Origin: an uncultured Spirochaetaceae bacterium
Lineage (GTDB): Bacteria; Spirochaetota; Spirochaetia; Sphaerochaetales; Sphaerochaetaceae
DNA length: 44,091 nucleotides
Direction of reading: 5' to 3'
NCBI GenBank assembly: GCA_944392975.1
Contig: CALXYN010000014.1
Location: forward strand, 1-44,091
The notes beneath the pieces were generated by a model, which saw only the letters and a list, made by a program, of their open reading frames with translations, was not told the origin of the DNA and did no database searches. How positions within the stretch are numbered: position 1 is the first letter of the stretch; each line of letters begins with the position of its first letter. Below are positions 40,951-44,091 of the stretch, piece after piece. The position numbers and the translations under genes are program-made.

Positions 40951-43900
40951 CGGATAGAAGAAACCGCATCCTTGCAATTCTTAACTATCTCGAGAAGAAT
41001 CTTTACTCTTCCTCTACTTCTGTCAGTGGTATCGAAATAGCCACGGCTACTTACAGCATTCCGGAGATATTCCCGACAGACGAAGTATCATGGAGACATT
41101 TCGCTACTGATGAGACCTGGGGAGGAATGGACAGTCATTTCCTTTTTCGTGCGTCTGTGAAAGGCGAGAAGGATAAGCCTGTTGCTGTCCTGTTGCAGAC
41201 AGATTCGCGTGTCAGATGGAGTACGGATAACCCTCAGATTCTTGTGTATCTGAACGGCTCCCTCAGAGGTACGATGGATATGAACCATCAGCTGATCGTG
41301 CTTTCAGAAAAATGCGAGGGCGATGAAATTTTCTCTTTGGGATTCTATGCCTATGCAAACAGCCGAGGGAGAACTAATTTCTTCAATCTGCATCGTGTTG
41401 TTCCTTCATGGAATGTAATGAGCTTGTATTTCGATATGAAGAACATCTTCGAGGCCGCAGTTCTTCTTCCCTCTGATGACCTGGAGCGGATAAAGGCATT
41501 TGCCGCGCTTGAGAAGGCAATAGATGTCCTTGATACACGTTCTTCAGACCTTCTTGCTGGAAGTGCAGATTCCAGCAGGAAGATTCTGGGAAATTACCTC
41601 GAGTCTAGAGCAGAATCGTCTGTCGTTGTATCTTCTGTCGGCAGTACTCATATAGATGTTGCATGGAAATGGCCTCTGAGGCAGACAAGGCAGAAGGCCG
41701 TACGAAGTGCACTTACTGCTTTGAACTTGATGGATCATTATCCTGCATTCAGTTTTCTTCTGACTCAGCCACAGGTTTATGAGTTTATAAGAGAAGAGAG
41801 ACCGGATGTTTTCAATCGCATCAAGGAGAGGATAAAAGAGGGAAGATGGGAAGCAGAGGGTGGAATGTGGCTTGAAAGCGACTGCAACCTTGCAAGCGGA
41901 GAGTCCCTTGTCCGCCAGCTCATCCATGGAAAAAGATATATAGAGAATGTGCTTGGAGCTCCTGAATCAAAAATACTCTGGCTTCCTGATGCTTTTGGCT
42001 TCAATGGCAATTTACCGCAGATCATGAAGAAAGCAGGAATTGAGTATTTCATGACAACAAAAATCAGCTGGAGCGATACCCATATTTTCCCATATGACAT
42101 CTTCTCGTGGCGCGGTATTGATGGCAGTGAAGTGCTTTCATACTTCATATCAACAAGGGATTATGGAAGCGATGGCCGGCATACTGATTACCATACTACC
42201 TATAATGGAGTTCAGAATGCTTCGCAGATCATGGGTACATGGAGTCGTTTCCAGGATAAGGACATTTTGGAGAATGTTCTCACATGCTATGGATATGGAG
42301 ATGGTGGCGGAGGCCCGACATTTGAGATGCTTGAAAACTCAAAGCGGCTCTCTCATTCTATTGCACGATGTCCTAAAACAGTGCATACAAGTGCAAGAGC
42401 ATACTTTGAATCGCTTAAGGAGAACATAAAAAAGCCTCTTCCGCGCTGGACTGGTGAACTCTATTTTGAATATCACCGAGGGGTGATGACGAGTATTTCA
42501 GAAGAAAAGAAATGGAATAGGAAAATAGAGAATCTTACCCATGATGCGGAGTTCCTTTCTGTTCTTGCCCACAAAAGTTTCGCCCGCGAATTTGATAGCA
42601 TCTGGAAGACGATACTTCTTAATCAGTTCCATGATATTCTCCCAGGTTCAGCTATTGATGAGGTCTATGATGAGGCTTTCAGGGAGTATGGAGAAGCTGC
42701 AGAGAAAGATAAAGCAATCATCGAAGAATCTCTTAGTGCACTTTTTGGAGACAAAGGTTCTGCTCTCCTTGCTGTAAATACAACAGGACATGAAAGAACG
42801 TCTCTGCTTGTTCTTAATGATTGTCCAGAAGGCGTCTATTCTGAAAAAACTTTCAATGGAAAATACCTTGTACTTGCAGAGAATGTACCTGCATATGGAG
42901 CTCGTACGATTTCATCAATGAATATTCCCTCTCTTTCTGTTGCAGATGGAAATCCGGAAGATTTCGAAACTCCTTTCTACAAGGTAATGATAGATCCAAA
43001 TGGTTGTATATCATCACTTTTTGATAAGGAATCGAACAGAGAGGTTATCAAAACAGGGGAAGCTGGTAATAAGATAATCTCCTATGAAGATCGTCCTCTC
43101 CGTTTTGATAACTGGAATACGGAAGAGTATTACAGGGAGAAACCTTATCCATGGAAGAGATCTGGGAATATACGCTTTGTAGAAAACGGGAAGCTGAGGG
43201 CTGTGCTTGAAGTCAATTACGAATCGCTGTCTTCGAAAATGACTGAGCATATTGTTTTCTACCGCCATACAAAACGCATCGATTTCATCTCTTCCCTTGA
43301 CTGGGATGGCGATCACCTTCTTGTCAAGGCTGAATTCCCTGTCTCTGTTTTGTCGCACAGCGCGGATTATGAGATACAGTTTGGTTCTATAACCCGTTCT
43401 ACAACTACCAATACTGATTGGGATAGAGCTGCATTCGAGGTTCCTGCACTTCGTTGGAGTGATATTTCAGAGCCCGGATTTGGTGTTTCACTGATCACAG
43501 ACAGCCGTTATGGATACAGTGTACGGGATGGTGTAATGACTGTTTCACTGCTTAAATCCGGAACAGAACCTGCAGAGAATGCGGACAGGGGACATCATGA
43601 GTTTACATACTCCGTTTATCCTCATGAAGGTACCTGGCGAGATGGTGGCACTGTACTTGAAGCAGAGGATTTGAATAAGCCCCTTATAGCTTTTCATTCG
43701 GATTGCGAAGTATCTATGTCATTTGCTTGTAGCAGCAAGAATAATGTCGTTATAGATACCATCAAGGAAGCAGAGGATGGAAAGGGGATTGTAATAAGGG
43801 CTTACGAAGCGTATGGAATGAGGACTGAGGCTGAGCTTAAGTTTGCAGAAAGCTATCGAATCCATGAAACAGATCTGCTTGAGAGAAAAATCTCAGAAGA

Positions 43901-43970
43901 AATTGAAGGCTCTTCTGTAAAGCGCACGTTCATGCCTTATGAAATCGTGACTTTCTATCTGCAGAGATGA
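40947..43970 (+). CDS. Alpha-mannosidase, glycoside hydrolase family 38
   Basis: 1007 residues, normal for class II GH38 enzymes. Family signatures: zinc-binding STHIDVAWKWPLRQTRQKA, EAEGGMWLESDCNL, the nucleophile Asp in ILWLPDAFGFNGNLPQI, and the later NQFHDILPGSAIDEVYD (zinc His and Asp region). The C-terminal half forms the usual beta-sandwich domains. There is no signal peptide; cytosolic hydrolysis of alpha-mannosides from N-glycans or plant glycans is likely. The overlapping start (ATGA) and an AGGAGGG upstream tie it to the GH28-like gene. A 5-base-stem hairpin with a T7 run overlaps the stop. Confidence 0.95.
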   Translation: MTDRRNRILAILNYLEKNLYSSSTSVSGIEIATATYSIPEIFPTDEVSWRHFATDETWGGMDSHFLFRASVKGEKDKPVAVLLQTDSRVRWSTDNPQILVYLNGSLRGTMDMNHQLIVLSEKCEGDEIFSLGFYAYANSRGRTNFFNLHRVVPSWNVMSLYFDMKNIFEAAVLLPSDDLERIKAFAALEKAIDVLDTRSSDLLAGSADSSRKILGNYLESRAESSVVVSSVGSTHIDVAWKWPLRQTRQKAVRSALTALNLMDHYPAFSFLLTQPQVYEFIREERPDVFNRIKERIKEGRWEAEGGMWLESDCNLASGESLVRQLIHGKRYIENVLGAPESKILWLPDAFGFNGNLPQIMKKAGIEYFMTTKISWSDTHIFPYDIFSWRGIDGSEVLSYFISTRDYGSDGRHTDYHTTYNGVQNASQIMGTWSRFQDKDILENVLTCYGYGDGGGGPTFEMLENSKRLSHSIARCPKTVHTSARAYFESLKENIKKPLPRWTGELYFEYHRGVMTSISEEKKWNRKIENLTHDAEFLSVLAHKSFAREFDSIWKTILLNQFHDILPGSAIDEVYDEAFREYGEAAEKDKAIIEESLSALFGDKGSALLAVNTTGHERTSLLVLNDCPEGVYSEKTFNGKYLVLAENVPAYGARTISSMNIPSLSVADGNPEDFETPFYKVMIDPNGCISSLFDKESNREVIKTGEAGNKIISYEDRPLRFDNWNTEEYYREKPYPWKRSGNIRFVENGKLRAVLEVNYESLSSKMTEHIVFYRHTKRIDFISSLDWDGDHLLVKAEFPVSVLSHSADYEIQFGSITRSTTTNTDWDRAAFEVPALRWSDISEPGFGVSLITDSRYGYSVRDGVMTVSLLKSGTEPAENADRGHHEFTYSVYPHEGTWRDGGTVLEAEDLNKPLIAFHSDCEVSMSFACSSKNNVVIDTIKEAEDGKGIVIRAYEAYGMRTEAELKFAESYRIHETDLLERKISEEIEGSSVKRTFMPYEIVTFYLQR

Positions 43971-43987
43971 AAGGAGAGCCTTTTTTT
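43970..43987 (+). terminator. Short intrinsic terminator after the alpha-mannosidase gene
   Basis: AAAGG-AGAG-CCTTT followed by further T residues. The stem is only five bases and overlaps the stop codon, so it is weak. Confidence 0.4.
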
Positions 43988-43994
43988 CTTTGCT

Positions 43995-44091
43995 GTGCTA
44001 TATTCACTAGGAGGAGAATATGATTGGCTGAATGAATATGAGGATTATGCAAGCAATTTGCTACAATATAAGAAAGCTATTGATGATTATA
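43995..44091 (+). CDS. Possible start of a further gene, cut by the window edge
   Basis: TATATT (43999-44004) and a strong AGGAGGAG (44009-44016) precede an ATG at 44020, but that ATG reads only three codons before TGA. A different frame, open from a GTG at 43995, has the more protein-like sequence EYDWLNEYEDYASNLLQYKK up to the edge. A reinitiation ATG directly follows the TGA (44032). I cannot decide which frame is used. Confidence 0.25.
   Translation, partial: MLYSLGGEYDWLNEYEDYASNLLQYKKAIDDY

Overview
The window looks like chromosomal DNA of an anaerobic, probably host-associated spirochaete (Sphaerochaeta/Treponema-like). This is inferred from protein flavour and gene content: outer-membrane barrels, LSSC-type lipoproteins, a GTP-dependent PEP carboxykinase, a sodium-pumping oxaloacetate decarboxylase and a selenium-type molybdenum hydroxylase. 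No marker gene such as rRNA is present to prove it. Recurrent promoter elements can be read, with a -35 of TTGCAA type, a 17-base spacer and TATATT. They sit in front of both tRNA-Ala genes and, in a weaker form, in front of asd.

Layout. 1-5536: an incomplete Lon-like protease gene on the minus strand diverges from an operon for a Nif3 protein, signal peptidase II, a small membrane protein, a GH43-like propeller protein, an M19 dipeptidase and an outer-membrane protein, followed by tRNA-Ala(CGC). 5537-10843: an accessory zone with 21-base repeats, nested palindromes, a large beta-helix lipoprotein, a decayed gene, and a 2.3 kb segment bounded by a 20-base copy of the 3' end of tRNA-Ala(GGC). 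That segment carries an AlbA/Schlafen-type ATP-binding protein, an 11-base minisatellite and a hairpin-rich non-coding stretch. 10965-16051: housekeeping genes asd, an rlhA-like U32 gene and pckG.

16315-27038 is the most unusual region: an eleven-gene chaperone-usher-like operon with one PapD-like chaperone, one giant usher and nine different small secreted proteins. The usher begins with three membrane helices and a long acidic linker instead of an ordinary signal peptide. All nine secreted proteins end in a similar Tyr-containing beta-strand, as pilus subunits do. An eight-G homopolymer lies just upstream of the -35 element, so expression may be phase-variable. A strong intercistronic hairpin follows the likely major subunit.

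27035-35635: a small lipoprotein, a broken Rpn-like gene, RNase D, an M20 peptidase, an AAA-DUF4143 ATPase, a fused 2Fe-2S/Mo hydroxylase resembling selenium-dependent xanthine dehydrogenase, dCMP deaminase and a membrane-anchored alpha/beta hydrolase. 35659-39524: the oadGAB operon, whose OadA carries two tandem biotinyl domains. With pckG it forms the C4 node: PEP/oxaloacetate interconversion and decarboxylation coupled to Na+ export. 39562-43970: a cytosolic GH28-like and GH38 alpha-mannosidase pair; a further gene probably starts at the right edge.

A second general observation is that many genes leading a transcription unit lack a Shine-Dalgarno site and have a -10-like hexamer 6 to 9 bases before the start codon, which would give leaderless mRNAs.
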